Of a DNA stretch of 64,000 bases, positions 35,470 through 48,381 are shown piece by piece. The position numbers and the translations under genes are program-made. A model generated the notes under the pieces. The model searched no databases and had not been told where the DNA came from. It worked only from the letters and a program-made list of their open reading frames with translations. Each line of letters starts with the position of its first letter. The stretch's first letter is position 1. This stretch comes from Cryptomeria japonica (lineage: Eukaryota; Streptophyta; Pinopsida; Cupressales; Cupressaceae), in the NCBI RefSeq assembly GCF_030272615.1, contig NC_081406.1, forward strand, positions 267,457,692 to 267,521,691. Direction: 5' to 3'.

Positions 35470-38400
35470 TCAAGACGATCTGATATTAGCGTGTTCTTGG
35501 AGCTTGATAAGTCTAAAGTACTCACTGTTTTCACCTTTACTCATCAACACAGGATGACTGCCCTGCTCAATAATCTTTCCATCCTCAATAACTGCTATGT
35601 AGTCAGAATTTTGGATTGTATTCAATCTATGAGCTATAACTATGCTTGTTCTTCCCACCATAACTCGATCTAGAGCTTCCTGAACAACTTTCTCTGATTG
35701 AACGTCCAATGCACTAGTTGCCTCGTCGAGAAGTAAGATACTTGGATTTTTTAGTATTGCCCTTGCTATCGCTATCCGTTGCTTCTGCCCACCAGACAAC
35801 TGCAGTCCTCTATCACCTGTATTTGTATCGTATCCATTCTCCAAATGACTGAAACAACAATATTAATAACAATACATCTATTTCCAAAAGAAAAAATAAT
35901 GTTTAAGTTACAGCATTTCACTTACCATATAAATCCATGGGCATTAGCAGCCGTCGCGGCCTCAATTACTTCTGCCTCGGTTGCATCTTCCTTACCATAC
36001 AGAATGTTATCTCTAATACTCCCTGCAAACAAAGTTGGCTCTTGCCGTACCAGACCTATAAAACGTCTCAAGTACCTCAAATTGAATGTTTTAATGTCTT
36101 GATTATCTATTAAAACTAGTCCTTTGATAGGATCATAGAATCTCTCCAAGAGTCCAATAATGGTGGACTTTCCACACCCACTTTTGCCAACCAGAGCCAC
36201 ACTGCTTCCTGCTTTAATTTCAAGGCAGAAATCTCTCAATACAATAATATTGGGACGAGCAGGATAAGAAAATTCTACATTTCTTAATTCAACATTGCCA
36301 TCAATTTTATTTGGCTTAAGTCTTCCAATATCTTCTGGATTTATGGAACTGTTTCTGTCGAAGATCGCAAATACAGATTTTACAGCATCCGCACCTTTGG
36401 CTATGTCTGAAGTCATGCTTCCAGCATCTGCTATAATCCGCCCAATTCTTCCCATCATTGCCATGCAGGTTAAGAATGCATGAAAACTTAAATATCCTTG
36501 CTCTCTAAGCTTCCCTCCGTACCAAAATCCTAAAGCCCCTTGCGATGTATGGATAAATTCACATGTTCCAAGAACCAATCCTGCATACCATGATTGTATC
36601 TTGATCTCTTTGTGGGGCTCTTCTTGTGTGGATTCAAAGAGCTGGAGAATTCTTTCCTCACCACAGAAAGCTGCAATGGTTTTATGGTTTACAACACATT
36701 CTGTGGCCACTTGGCTGGTTTGATTCTGGGTTTTGATAGATTTCCTTGAAAGTTGCTTGAGTAGAACCCGTTTTGTGTAATAGCAGTAGATCTGTACAGG
36801 TTGTATGGCAATTAATACAATGGCAAAACGCCAAGAAAGAACTAGTGAAATAATACAGGCTATAACCACTGCTGATAGACTTTCCACCATAAGTGACAAG
36901 CGATCTCCCACCAAGGATCTCATCTGCATAACAATAGAAAAATTCAATCAAGAATACTACATTTCTCCTATCTATAAGGATTCTATTTTAAATTATTAAT
37001 TCAATACTTACCATATTCGCTTCTTTTGATAGCCTGGAACAAACAGCTCCACTGGAATTTTCTTTCATATCAAACCATCCTACTTCAAATGTTAAGATTT
37101 TTGACAGCATTTTCATACGGACCCTTCTGGTTAAGAACTCTCCCATGACAGCAAAATTATAATGTTCGATTACATTTGCTAGGAAGGACCACACGGTCAA
37201 TGCCACAAAAATAATGGAGTAACTTCTTATTTTGTCCCTTATTTCATCACGATTGTTCAGAAATAGGACTGATATCATGCTTGCCATAGCAATAGAATAA
37301 GATGGATTCAGGGCTCCGTATCCAACAGCACCAAGGCAACCCAGTGCAGCATTCTTCCATTCTGGAGAATTCATTGCAAACATCAGGCAAAATGATGGAG
37401 TTCGAGTTTTACTTGAAACTTTGATCTTTTCTTCTTTTTCTGATGCAGAAAAAGCACACCCCTGTTCATCTAAAATATTTGAAATGTTCTCAAGATCCCA
37501 GCTGCTTGCTCTCAGAATCTGTTCCGAGGTATTGTGGTCAACTGTTTTATTTTTAACCATTTGCTGTTGTAAGTGAATGAGCGCTGCGTACTTGCCATTT
37601 GGATTTTGGATCAGCTCCAGGTGTCCGCCCGACTCAACAACACAACCATCTTGCACTACTGCAATTGTGTTTGCAGCTTTCACTGTGGAGAGATGATGTG
37701 CCACAATAATAGTTGTACGTCCTGTAGAAGCTTTATCAAGAGCATTCTGGACAATGTGCTCTGATTCTGCGTCCAGAGCACTAGTGGCTTCATCCAACAA
37801 CATGATTGGAGGGTTTTTCAGCATTGTACGAGCAATAGCTATCCGCTGCTTTTGCCCTCCAGACATCTGGACGCCCCGTTCTCCTACCTGCAATTTGAAG
37901 AATGTGAAGCTGTATGAACTGATTTCATAAGCACAATGAAAGCTAAGATTATTTTTTCTTTGAAAGGAGGAATACTAATGGATAATTGTTAGCTTAAAGA
38001 GGTAATCTATGCTTCTAGGAAGGAGTAAAGTGATAATAGTTGATTGACAAAAGATGAATTAAGGAATTAAATTAGTGAAAATAAATTTATTAGAAAACCC
38101 ATGGAAAATACACTTTGAAGAAAATTTCTATGTAGAAGCATTCTGAGAATACATAAGCTCAAAGCACAGAACCCCGAGAATAGTCATGGAAGAACAAAAG
38201 AGTCAGTCAAAGTGAAGGAGGAAAAACAGGATAGAGATAGAACGACTACATACTGTTGAACTTCATCATGTTTTAGAACTTACAATTCTGAAGATAATTA
38301 AGTAAATTTTAATGGGTAAAATTTAATTCTTCCTACATGGTCTCCCATGGCTTTTCACTTCATTTCATCTATAATGCAACTGGATTTTAAACATCTGAAG

Positions 38401-40285
38401 AATACCTGTGTATCATATCCCTGTGGTAGTTTAGTGATAAAGTTGTGGGCATTAGCAGCCATTGCAGCAGTGGTGATTTCTTCCATGGTAGCATTCTCTT
38501 TTCCAAACAATATATTCTCTCGAATAGAGGTAGCAAACAGGGTTGGCTCTTGACTGACTAGACCGATTTGGCTGCGCAGCCATTTCAGTTGCAAGTCTTG
38601 AATGTTCACTCCGTCGAGAAGAATCTCCCCTGCAGTTGGATCATAGAAACGTTCTAATAACAAAATTGCTGTGGATTTTCCTGATCCGCTTACCCCAACC
38701 AGAGCCATAGTTTGTCCAGCAGGAACAATTAGGGAGAAATTTCTAAATATCTGAGTGTCTGGTCGAGAAGGATATGTGAATTGTACATTTCTAAATTGGA
38801 TTTCGCCATATACCTTTTCCAATATATTCCCTGCTTCATCTGCTTGATCGATCTCTGGTACTCTATCGATCATTTCAGAGATGTGAAATGCAGCAATGGC
38901 TGCCTCTGAAAAGTACTTGAGATTGGGAAGTGCCATCGCCAAAGCCCTGTAGTCCAAATCAACAATTTCAAAACAAGAAAATAAAAACTATTCAACACAA
39001 AATGTTCTGAAAAAAATAGATACATACATTCCACCATGAGTTATAAGCAGGCCGATTGCCAGAATTCTTCCTGGTGATACAGCATGAGAGATGACCAAGC
39101 CGCTTCCACGCCATGCCATAATAGCCCATATAACAAAAGTAAAGCCATTGCTTCCAATAGCCAAACCTTTTGCTAGACCTTGCTTAAGACCCTGCTTTAC
39201 AATTGTATCAAGGACTGATGAATATTTGTTGATTAGACTATGCTCTCCCACGAATGAATAAACAGTCCTGATGGAGGAAAGTGCTTGCTCTACAATTGTA
39301 CCGGCCCTGTTATTTTGTGCATGCGTATCCCTACCCAACCTCATCAGAATCTTGCCATAAATGAATCCTGGGATGATCAGTAATGTGACCAACGGAAAGG
39401 TCACCAAGGTCAGCCTCCATGACAAGTAAAAGCTAGCAGCATAGGAACCAATAAAAGTTGTCACATTCCTCGTAAAAAATGGAGCCTGCAAAGGAAATAG
39501 TGGTCAACAGAATAAAAAATCTCTGGAAATAAGAAATAGAATAACAGGGTGCATCAGTATATCAAAACTTATGTGAAAACACAAGAATCTCTTGTAAAAT
39601 CTATGTAGTAGAGACTTCGGACCTTTTCACTTAGGACATCTTGGATGAGAAGAGTATCATTGGTAACAACATTAACCACCTCGGCCGTGTCTGTGCCTCT
39701 TGTGTCAAAAAATTGGGCATCTTGTTTTAACACAGCTCTTAAATATTTTCTTCTCAGTCGAGACGCCTGTCTTTCTCCACTCCTAGTCCAGAAGAAAGCT
39801 TCTGAAAACCAGCACAGCCAATGCTCTTAATTTTACTGACCAACATTATTGTTTAAACACTTCAATTCTATCAAATTATAGACAGAAACAGCACCTACGA
39901 ATGCTGCAGTCCATACTGCAGCAGCCACATACACAAAATACATAACTCCCTGCACCAGCCACAGGGAAGATGATTATAATCTAGCTCCTAATGCTAAAAA
40001 GATGGATGTATCCAAATTCTATATTGGCAAACATTTTACCTTGTCAATTTTGGTCGTAAAATCACCATTTTTCTGAGAGGGACCATATCCGAGAGTATTG
40101 GATAATCCAGCCCATATAACCCACGTAGCAGGTACAGATAATCCATCTGCAATGGAACCTAAGGTTCCCAATGCCATTGTCAATATATCTATATAATCTA
40201 CATATTTGAAAACTTTCCAAATGGCCATTTTCCGAGCTGGTATGTCATTTGAACGGCCATTTCTGTTCAAAGCACCTCCTGCCAT
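35470..40285 (-). CDS. ABCB full transporter (MDR/P-glycoprotein type), 8 exons, intact
   Basis: Exons on the minus strand: 40040-40285, 39895-39949, 39623-39801, 39028-39485, 38406-38946, 37012-37887, 35926-36923, 35470-35848. All seven introns are GT-AG (77-137 bp except one of 518 bp). Exons sum to 3732 nt: 1243 residues plus stop, without a break, the normal family length. Start ATG at 40285 ([14 protein letters not shown]). Layout TMD1-NBD1-TMD2-NBD2. NBD1: Walker [10 protein letters not shown] (397-405), Q-loop VSQEPT, signature MSGGQKQR (501-508), Walker [13 protein letters not shown] (Asp525-Glu526), H-loop VAHHLST. NBD2: GKSGCGKST (1031-1039), [14 protein letters not shown] (1135-1142), [19 protein letters not shown]. 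The family exports substrates from the cytosol at the plasma membrane using ATP; sequence resembles the Arabidopsis ABCB15 group. Substrate (auxin, alkaloid, other) cannot be told. Confidence 0.95.
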
Positions 40286-40640
40286 GAATTTTAACAAACA
40301 GGAATTTTAAATCGAGAATTTTAGCCGAAAATCTTGTGATATATAACAGTTGTTATCAGGAGATCAGCTTCAATGTTCCACATGCATTATCAGCTTCAAT
40401 GTTCCACATGCATGATCATAGCTTCCGTCATCAAACTGAATTAGAAAACAGAGCTCCTTATTCACACCAAAAACGCACACATTGTTTAATGCAATGAGAG
40501 ATTTAAAAAAATAAAATCAAACCCGTTACAGAGTACCAATTTTGAACAATTTCTGGATCAACCATAAATGTTATTGTCCTCAAACCTTGTGACTTGGTCT
40601 GACAATGCAGAGACATAGGAATTCGCGCAATTTCTCTAGT

Positions 40641-40651
40641 CTTTATATATA
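40641..40651 (-). promoter_or_regulatory. TATA box of the ABCB gene
   Basis: TATATATAAAG on the minus strand, about 355 bp upstream of the ATG at 40285. This predicts transcription starting near 40610-40620 and a 5' UTR of about 330 bp with no obvious intron. A 23-bp direct repeat (ending in TTCCACATGCAT, at about 40367-40412) lies inside this leader. Confidence 0.6.
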
Positions 40652-40659
40652 GAAAATAT

Positions 40660-42040
40660 CGAGTCTGGTAATATGGCAGGCACAGTTCTGAATCATGCAA
40701 TCCCGCTTTTATGCTCTGCTAAAAATTAAATAAAAGGTCGAAGATTTTTTTTTTAATTGTTTATTTAACTGTTTTTTAATTGACAATTTAAGCAAAATAT
40801 AAATTATTAAAAATAAATTTTAATTTAATTAAATTAATAAAAGTGATTTTTAAAAAAATATTAAGATATACTTTTATCAATTCTGATTAATGAGGCATAT
40901 TACAGGCATAAAAGAATATTTTTTTATTTGTTAGGAAGTATTATAAATAATTTATTTATTATCTAGAAAAAATTATTTATAATTTAAATTCATATAAATA
41001 TTAGTTAATAAAAATTATATTTGTTATATATCTTGATATCCGTCTGTCATATCTTAATACTTTGGATTAAATGTGGCTAACATGCAAAATTCAAGGCCTG
41101 GAGAGAGAATATATCCAGCCTTGAATACTCATAGACTCCGTCATCCTCTCTCCTATACATCTAAAGGGAAGGGGAGGTTGGAATGACTGAATCTCATTTG
41201 CCTACTCTTGTTATTGTAGCCTGGATCTCATCCTTCACTAAGGATTGCATCCAGGAGCATAAACAAGAGTTGGTAAACTGGAGATTCTCTGTTTGGATGG
41301 GTCAGGGGTCGATCATGATTGGGCCTAAGATAAATGAATTTGGAAACCCAATTCAGTTTAAAGTTTTATATCTCTATATTCATGATCTGTGAGGATAGGT
41401 TTCACTGGATATTTTATTATGGTAACTTTCTAGCTTTACAGATAAAATCTCATTGGGGATATTTTATTATGGACTGTACGATACTAAAAAATCTGCCAAG
41501 TGTTTGAGAAACTAACCATGCAGGCCAAACAAGTATATCTCAGGCAATTAAGGGATACATATACAACCAAAGAACAACTTCAGAGCCAAGCCGTTGGAAG
41601 TTGAGGGACAAATGTTTATTGAAATTTGTAAATTAGGGCTTGTAAAGGAGGGGTAAAATAGAAATACCCTCCCTCCTGATCACCCTGGCCCGAGGTGATG
41701 ATGTATTAAAATTTGAAATTGTTGTATATTAAGACAAGACTAGCTGGATATGGTCCCGGGCAAGGTCGGAGGTTTTCTTGCCTCCACTCTTTCCTACCGG
41801 CGCCTGCACAAGTGGAGTAATGTAAAATTTCAAAATAATTAATAAAATTCTTGGCCTCGACCTCTTATCGATCCATATATATATATATATATATATATTT
41901 GTTATTTTTTGTTAGATAAATTATGATTATGAAGATCACTCTCTTTTTATTAAAATATTTGTCACATCTCTTGTTTTATAAAATTAAAAAATAAATAGAA
42001 TAAATTAAACGTCTTTCAAAAAGGAGAGGATGAAGAGGAA
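40660..42040. other. Upstream intergenic region with an (AT)12 microsatellite
   Basis: AT-rich upstream flank of the transporter. (AT)12 at 41875-41898. A GC-richer patch at about 41745-41820 (GGTCCCGGGCAAGGTCGG, ACCGGCGCCTGCACAAGTGG) stands out but matches nothing I know. The open frame at 41183-41392 (plus) is unrecognised. Confidence 0.55.
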
Positions 42041-42667
42041 GGTCTCTACTCCATACCATAATGAAGGAATGACATTCCTCCACGCCCTATTTAATCATGC
42101 TTGTAGGGAGGGTAGAAGGGGTCAGAAACTTTAATTTGTTGAAAAAGGCTTTAGAAACTTTATAGAAAAAATGTTCTTATGGAGTACCATGATTGTAGGG
42201 TATGGACAAAATTAATTTGTTGAAAAAGGCTAGAGAAACTTTAAAGCAAAAAGGAAATGAATAGGTTAAAGCTAGATAGTCATTGGTTGTTATCACTTTT
42301 TTGGATAGGTCATTTTATGGATGCATTGCCACCATGGTTAGAAACTTTAATTTATTGAAAAAGGAAGGTCTCTACTCCATACCATAATGAAGGAATGGCA
42401 TTCCTCCACACCCTATTTAATCATGCTTGTAGGGAGGGTAGAAGGGGTAAGAAACTTTAATTTGTTGAAAAAGGCTTTAGAAACTTTATAGAAAAAAGGT
42501 TCTTATGGAGTACCATGATTGCAAGGTATGGACAAAATTAATTTGTTGAAAAAGGCTAGAGAAACTTTAAATAAAAAAGGAAATGAATAGGTTAAAGCTA
42601 GATATTCATTGGTTGTTATCACTTTTTTGGATAGGTCATTTTATGGATGCATTGCCACCATGGTTAG
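42041..42667. repeat. 325-bp tandem duplication, nearly identical copies
   Basis: Copies at 42041-42365 and 42366-42667, both starting GGTCTCTACTCCATACCATA. The second ends in CCACCATGGTTAGA. Only a few scattered differences, so recent. Within each unit the phrase AATTTGTTGAAAAAGGCT also occurs twice, hinting at an older nested duplication. Confidence 0.95.
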
Positions 42668-43753
42668 ACTCAACACTGTTGTGGAGTAGCTAAATAAAAG
42701 GTCATGTGTTTTAATTTTAATGAAAGTAGAAGACAATGTTAAAGGTAGCGTTCATCTGGTGGATGTCGAGGACAATACTAGAAAGACACTTTGGACTTGG
42801 CTATTGAGTGTCAAGACACTAATGGGAGAATAGTCATGTGGCTATTCTCACTATTTATCCAACCACAATCTTAATTCTACAAGAATAATGACTCATATTG
42901 TCATTGTCTGTATTATAAGAAATGTATATTCACATGACCTTTTAACTTGACATCCCAAAGAAACATCAATTTTTTGCATATGTATGGGGATTCCGAAGTT
43001 CTCAATTGAGTAAAGCTCAAACAAGGAAGAATCTAGAAATGCAACATTCATCATTTTTAACAATTAGGATGGTGACTAAAGGTTCAAATAAGCAATACAA
43101 GAGTTTGTATCTAATCATTTGAAAAGCATTAATAACATTTCTAGTCATTTGGAAACATGACAAAGTCCAATATACCAAAATAAGATAAGATAGCGAGTTC
43201 CACTTAAATCACACACATTGAAAGATTCATATAGTGTGAAAATGCATACATACATTAAACACATAAAAGAGAACTTTTACACTAAACTACCATGGTGAAA
43301 ATATACTAGTATTTATATAATGTAGAGTGTAACTTTGTAAGTACAAATCCAAGTCGATGAGATTTATGAATAGGGGAGGGGGTTACATAGACTCTATCAA
43401 CTTAATGACTTATCTTGTAACTAATTTATCATTTCCCTATACATTTTATCTATTGTACAAAGCATAATTGTAAAATATATAACTTAACATTTGTTATTAT
43501 ATCACATTTATTATTATTCTAATCTCATAATAATAAGACCATAATTATCATTACATATGATTAATAAATCTATTAGTCATTACTGAAGCTTCCTTTCACA
43601 AATATTATGAATCGCACATGATAACAACTAGCAGTATAAGATGCATGAAATTGTTAAAGATAATGAGGCAGTTTCAAAGCTAATAATGGATTCAGTGAGA
43701 GTTAAAGAGTTGCAAGAAAGTTTTATATTTTATTAAACAAAACTATTATCATA

Positions 43754-43839
43754 TTTGTTTTGGGTACTGGATGAAGTAGTTGACATGGAGTGTTCATTTG
43801 TTTTGGGTAGTGGATGAAGTAGTTGACATGGAGTGTTCA
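43754..43839. repeat. 43-bp tandem duplication
   Basis: TTTGTTTTGGGTA-type unit ending TGACATGGAGTGTTCA, at 43754-43796 and 43797-43839, with one difference (ACTGG or AGTGG). Confidence 0.93.
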
Positions 43840-44674
43840 TCGGCATGCAATCTGTGATCTTGTCGACATAGATGGTATACATTTTTGGCAAGCAGTCACC
43901 ACTTAGATTACATAGGCAGACTGGAGATTACATAGTATTGGCTCACCAGTAAAGGGGATTACAGAAATCATGTGAGAAAGGGGTGGCCCTAATGGTATCC
44001 TTATCTTTCTGTTTGGAGTCCATCAATGGCATTAAAGAGATGGGTGGACCGCTGACGTGCATATCAGTCAGTCGACTTTATGGATTCTACTGAATCTCAA
44101 TACCTTTTTAACTGTCAATTGCACATTTGCAACAGTAGTCTGTGGCGATCATGTAGAATATCTCATTCCAATTCGAAGCAAAAACTTCTTTCATTGCTTA
44201 ATCATTTGGAAAACCCACTTCCTCAGAGCTATGTGAGAGCTCAGCTGTTCCTGCACCTATATACAGAGCTCAGGAGGGAGAGGATTTTGTGTTAATTATG
44301 ATATTAATGAAAATAAGTAAATTGAAACAATGTATTCATATTACCAAATATAGTTACAATACATCAATAGATTCTAGTCTTCACAAGTGAGATACAGTAC
44401 GAGTTTAGAGAAATTTTGGCAACATAACCTTATTGTAAATTTATCTTGTCATCTTGCAACTATCCACCAATATATAGAGGCAATATCCAAAACTAGAAAC
44501 CGCCAATGGTTTTTAAAATGTTTAGAGGAAAACATGGGCTAAACATGGTTCCCAAATCTCCATGCTGATCTCAAGACCCAGATCAAGTAGAGTTAACTAA
44601 AACATAAATTCAAAACTCCCTCTTTCAACTAAATTACTTCACTTGTTTTCTTATTTGTCTGTTTGGTAACATAC

Positions 44675-44850
44675 ACTTGTAAACTAGAGATCTTCTTTGA
44701 TGTTGTGTAGGGCCACACTTAACTCCCCCATTTCATGAACTTTCTAATTTGACATCTTGCACACTTGTAAACTAAAGATCTTCTTTGATGTTGTGTAGGG
44801 CCACACTTAACTCCCCCATTTCATGAACTTTCTAATTTGACATCTTGCAC
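44675..44850. repeat. 88-bp tandem duplication
   Basis: Copies at 44675-44762 and 44763-44850 (ACTTGTAAACTAGAGATC or ...AAAGATC through GACATCTTGCAC). Apparently a single difference, so very recent. Confidence 0.95.
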
Positions 44851-45079
44851 ACTCTAGAAGTTGTGATAGCTGCATTTATCATCTCCCATGATAATTAAAA
44901 GATCAATAAAAATTGTCAAATTATAAACTACTTGAATGACAACTAATGCCACTTCAAGTGGGAGCACCCAAAATATGTATGATTGAACAATAAATAAATA
45001 AATTAAATAATCAAATATGAACTATAGAAAAGGAAGGTTAGATTTTTCAATATTCTCTCACTTGTCATACAACTTGCAA

Positions 45080-46260
45080 AAGCATAAGGGTCCTAAGAGC
45101 CATAGATTCATTGCACCATCTAAACCTTTTTGTGCTCACGGGCTTCATCAATAGATTGCAACATTCACCAAGAAGTTAACATTTTCAATTATCACCCTTC
45201 AAACCTCTAACATGTTATAAATGAAATGATATTGAATATCTATACACTTCATCTATGCATGAAAATGGGTTCTTTGCTAGGTTGATTGCACTTTGATTAT
45301 CGGATCTAATCTGGGTTTCTTCCTAACCTAGACCAATATTTAAATATAATCTTTGAAGTTAAATTGCCTCCTTATATGAATGAGGAGTTATCATATACTT
45401 TGTCTTTGTAATAAATAGATTTTTACTTGCTCATCCAACTGATTGCATCATTAAACATGTTAAAGACAATGACCACTACTAGATCTTCTACTATCCACAC
45501 CCCTACCCAATCTAGGAGTGAACAAATCCTTGGATCACCAAATGTCGCGAGTACTTATCCTAGTAGAAAATAGAACAATCTACAATGCCCCACAAGTACC
45601 TTTAAATATTTTCTTCATTGCTCCCCACCACTCTTTGCCAAGATTATCAATGTAATGACTCTATTCTTCCACTACTTCGATGATGTCTAGCTTAATACAA
45701 GGTACAAACCATGGCATGCATTAGACTACCAACTACACTATTGTAAGGAATGTGATATCCTCCATTTATGTTAATGAAGATGGGAACTACTCAACTGATA
45801 AATTAGTCCCCATCAAAATAGGAGCACTCACTAGTCTACAGTCTATCATGCTAAAATGGTCTAATATAGATTCAATATACTTACTTTTTTCCCATATAGA
45901 GATTTATATTATTTATCTCTTCTAATCTTTATGCCTAAGATGAACTTAAAAACCCTCAAGTTCTTCATGTTGAATTGTAATGAAAGTTGAGACTTAAAAC
46001 ACCAATCATCCATTCACTATTACCACATATTAGCATATTGTGCATAGACAAATTAATAGCAAGGAAATGATCACCATCCTATTTTGTTGATTTGATTTAG
46101 ATTATAAATCCCAAATTCAAAATATATGAATTAAAATTTTGATACTCCATTTTGGGAGATTATTTGAAACCATTTAGAGATTTCTTTAATCTACAAACCT
46201 TACATTTTTTTCATCCAAGTCACGATGTCAAAAATTTATTTTTGCAATAATTTTCTAAAT
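45080..46260 (-). mobile_element. Copia LTR-retroelement fragment (RT/RNase H end)
   Basis: Minus-strand remnant of Copia pol. The RNase H region is recognisable near 45180-45300 (AINLAKNPF, the counterpart of the AIxLAKNPVFH motif), and the end of the reverse transcriptase near 45690-46000. It is a second element, separate from the Copia copy just upstream, because both carry the RNase H region. Heavily broken, no LTRs identified, old. Confidence 0.6.
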
Positions 46261-46794
46261 CTCAAAATCAAAAGTTGGCATTAATGATAATAAGAATGGT
46301 TTGATGAAAAATTGTACTACAAGTTTATGCATAAAATATTATAAACACACAAAAATACATGGAACACCCAGTAAAGTTGTACTAGGAAAAAACCAAGGGC
46401 AAAGATCTTTTGTGTTTTATTTCTGAGGAAGTATTCATTGTTCCAACATTCTTCAAAATGTATACAAAAAACATGACTTCACATAACATATGACATTCAA
46501 GTTGCAGAGTCCTATTCAAAGATTTTTTCTTTTCCAAAAATAGAAACTATAACTCATACATCTATATGTCAGATACATGCCAAAATTACTATAAATAGTA
46601 AGTCCAAAATTTCTTTGGCTCAACTGAAAGGCATCATCAAAACACCTTTGACATGGTAGGGTGCTCCGACAACCCCCTATGATTCCCCTATCATTTCAAC
46701 CTTGAGAAGAATATTTTGGCCTTTCGTTGCACCATACACATACCTAGACTAGACTACCGTAGTATGGTGGACATGTAAGGAAATTAAATTCACA

Positions 46795-46943
46795 TTCCAA
46801 CACTCTCCCACTTGAAATCAAATTTCCATCTTGCAAATAATTCTTCATATTGGAAGGCAAATGCCAATGTTCCAACACTCTCCCACTCGAAGTCAAATTT
46901 CCATCTTGCAAATAATTCTTCATATTGAAAGGCAAATGCCAAT
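46795..46943. repeat. 75-bp tandem duplication at the Copia polypurine tract/3' LTR junction
   Basis: Copies at 46795-46869 and 46870-46943, both with TTCCAACACTCTCCCACT and TTTCCATCTTGCAAATAATT. On the element strand this places two purine tracts and two LTR-start-like TGTTGGAA sequences in tandem. Confidence 0.9.
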
Positions 46944-47887
46944 GCTACTAATCATCAAGTAATATGCGAGCCTAGAGAAGTTCTACACCAAATATAATTC
47001 TCTCTTCTAATGGGCTTTGTCAAAATATCTATTTGGTTTAAATCAATGTGTATCTTGGCCAGAGAAATCTGTCCACCTTCTACCACCTTACATACAAATT
47101 GATATTGAATATCAATATGCTTTTTTCTAGCATGGTATGATGAGTTTTGTACAGAGTGTAAAGAACTTTGGCTGTCACATTACAAACCATGTTACACTAC
47201 TTCACCTACAATTCACCCAAAAGTATATGAAGTCATATTGGCTCCTTACTAATCTGTGTTGCTAACAAAAATTTAGCTTGAGTAATAGACAAGGCCACCA
47301 CTACCTGCAACTATGATACCCAACTAAGTGCACCTCCAACTAAGGAGAAAACATAACCCATAGTGCAATATATGTTATCTCTATCTCCACCAAAATCTAC
47401 ATCCATGTGCCCATTAACCTAAAGACTAATCCAATTGTAACAAATAGAAGCATCAAAAGTACCTCTCAAATATTTAAGAATCAACTTCACAACCATCCAA
47501 TGCTTAGTTCTTGAATTCACCATCTACCAATTAACTACTTTGGTTGCTTGTGAAATGTTTGGTCTAGTGCACATCATGGTGAACATACGACATTGAATGT
47601 TGATGAATACATTACACAAGATATTTATGTCTTCTCTACTTCGATGCTAGGGCATTGTTATAAAGAAAAATTAATATGAACAAAAAATAGAGTACTATCT
47701 GATTGTGCATTTTGCATATTGAAAGGTTGCAGAATCTTCTCCTCATAAATTTTCTACATCTATATTTTCTTGTTATTTATGCCTTTGTGTATCTTCATTC
47801 CAAGAATTTTATTTACACTGTCTAATTCCTTCATCTCAAACTCCCTAGCAAGTTGAACTTTCAAATTGATTCTTTTGTTCATGCCGA

Positions 47888-48381
47888 TGTTAGGGTTTAG
47901 GTAGATCAAATTATAATGCAAAATAAAAGAGGCAAAAATAAAAAATCACAATGACACATAGATTTAACATGGTTCACCCAATGTGGGCTACATCAACACA
48001 GAAACAACCATCCACTTTCTCTTTATTATCTAGTAAAGAGAAAATTATAATCACATTACACAACTGCTTATTTATCAAGCCTCTTTTGGTGGCTTACAGA
48101 GGTTGGTTTTCATATCAAAATAATAGTCGACTCCTTTATTAAATAATCAACAATTTTTACTTTGGAGGCACTACCCTCAAGCCCCTAGTTGGGGGTGTTA
48201 TCCTAAGACCATTGTCATGGGCTCCACCCTTGGGGTAACCATTGGGAGGATAGGCCCCCTTGGCCTTGTAGGAGGGGCTTTGTACCCTTGCACTCTCTTG
48301 TTTTGATTTGTGGGGGAAACACAAGTAACAAAGTTACCAAAATTTAAGCCCAATTGCATAATCATTTGCCACACACCAACA
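47888..48381 (-). mobile_element. Solo-LTR or TRIM-like insert inside the Copia RT region
   Basis: 494 bp of unrelated sequence interrupts the Copia reverse-transcriptase region. On the minus strand it begins TGTTGGTGTGTGGC and ends AACCCTAACA, the TG...CA form of an LTR. It contains ATTTAACATGGTTCACCC (plus strand), a phrase of a type common near plant LTR ends. No coding capacity and no internal primer site seen. A target duplication is not evident, so the exact edges are tentative. It is younger than the Copia copy it sits in. Confidence 0.6.

Larger units (their letters stand above)
42668..45060. other. Non-coding stretch
   Basis: No gene recognised. The open frame 44080-44295 (plus, 71 codons, MDSTESQYLFNCQLHICN) has more balanced composition than its surroundings, but I know no family for it and see no conserved context. 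Confidence 0.5.

Noticed and set aside
44640-44850. CTCCCCCATTTCATGAAC as a polypurine tract and LTR boundary of a Copia element
   Set aside because: It occurs in both copies of a simple 88-bp tandem duplication and no LTR-like sequence follows on either strand.
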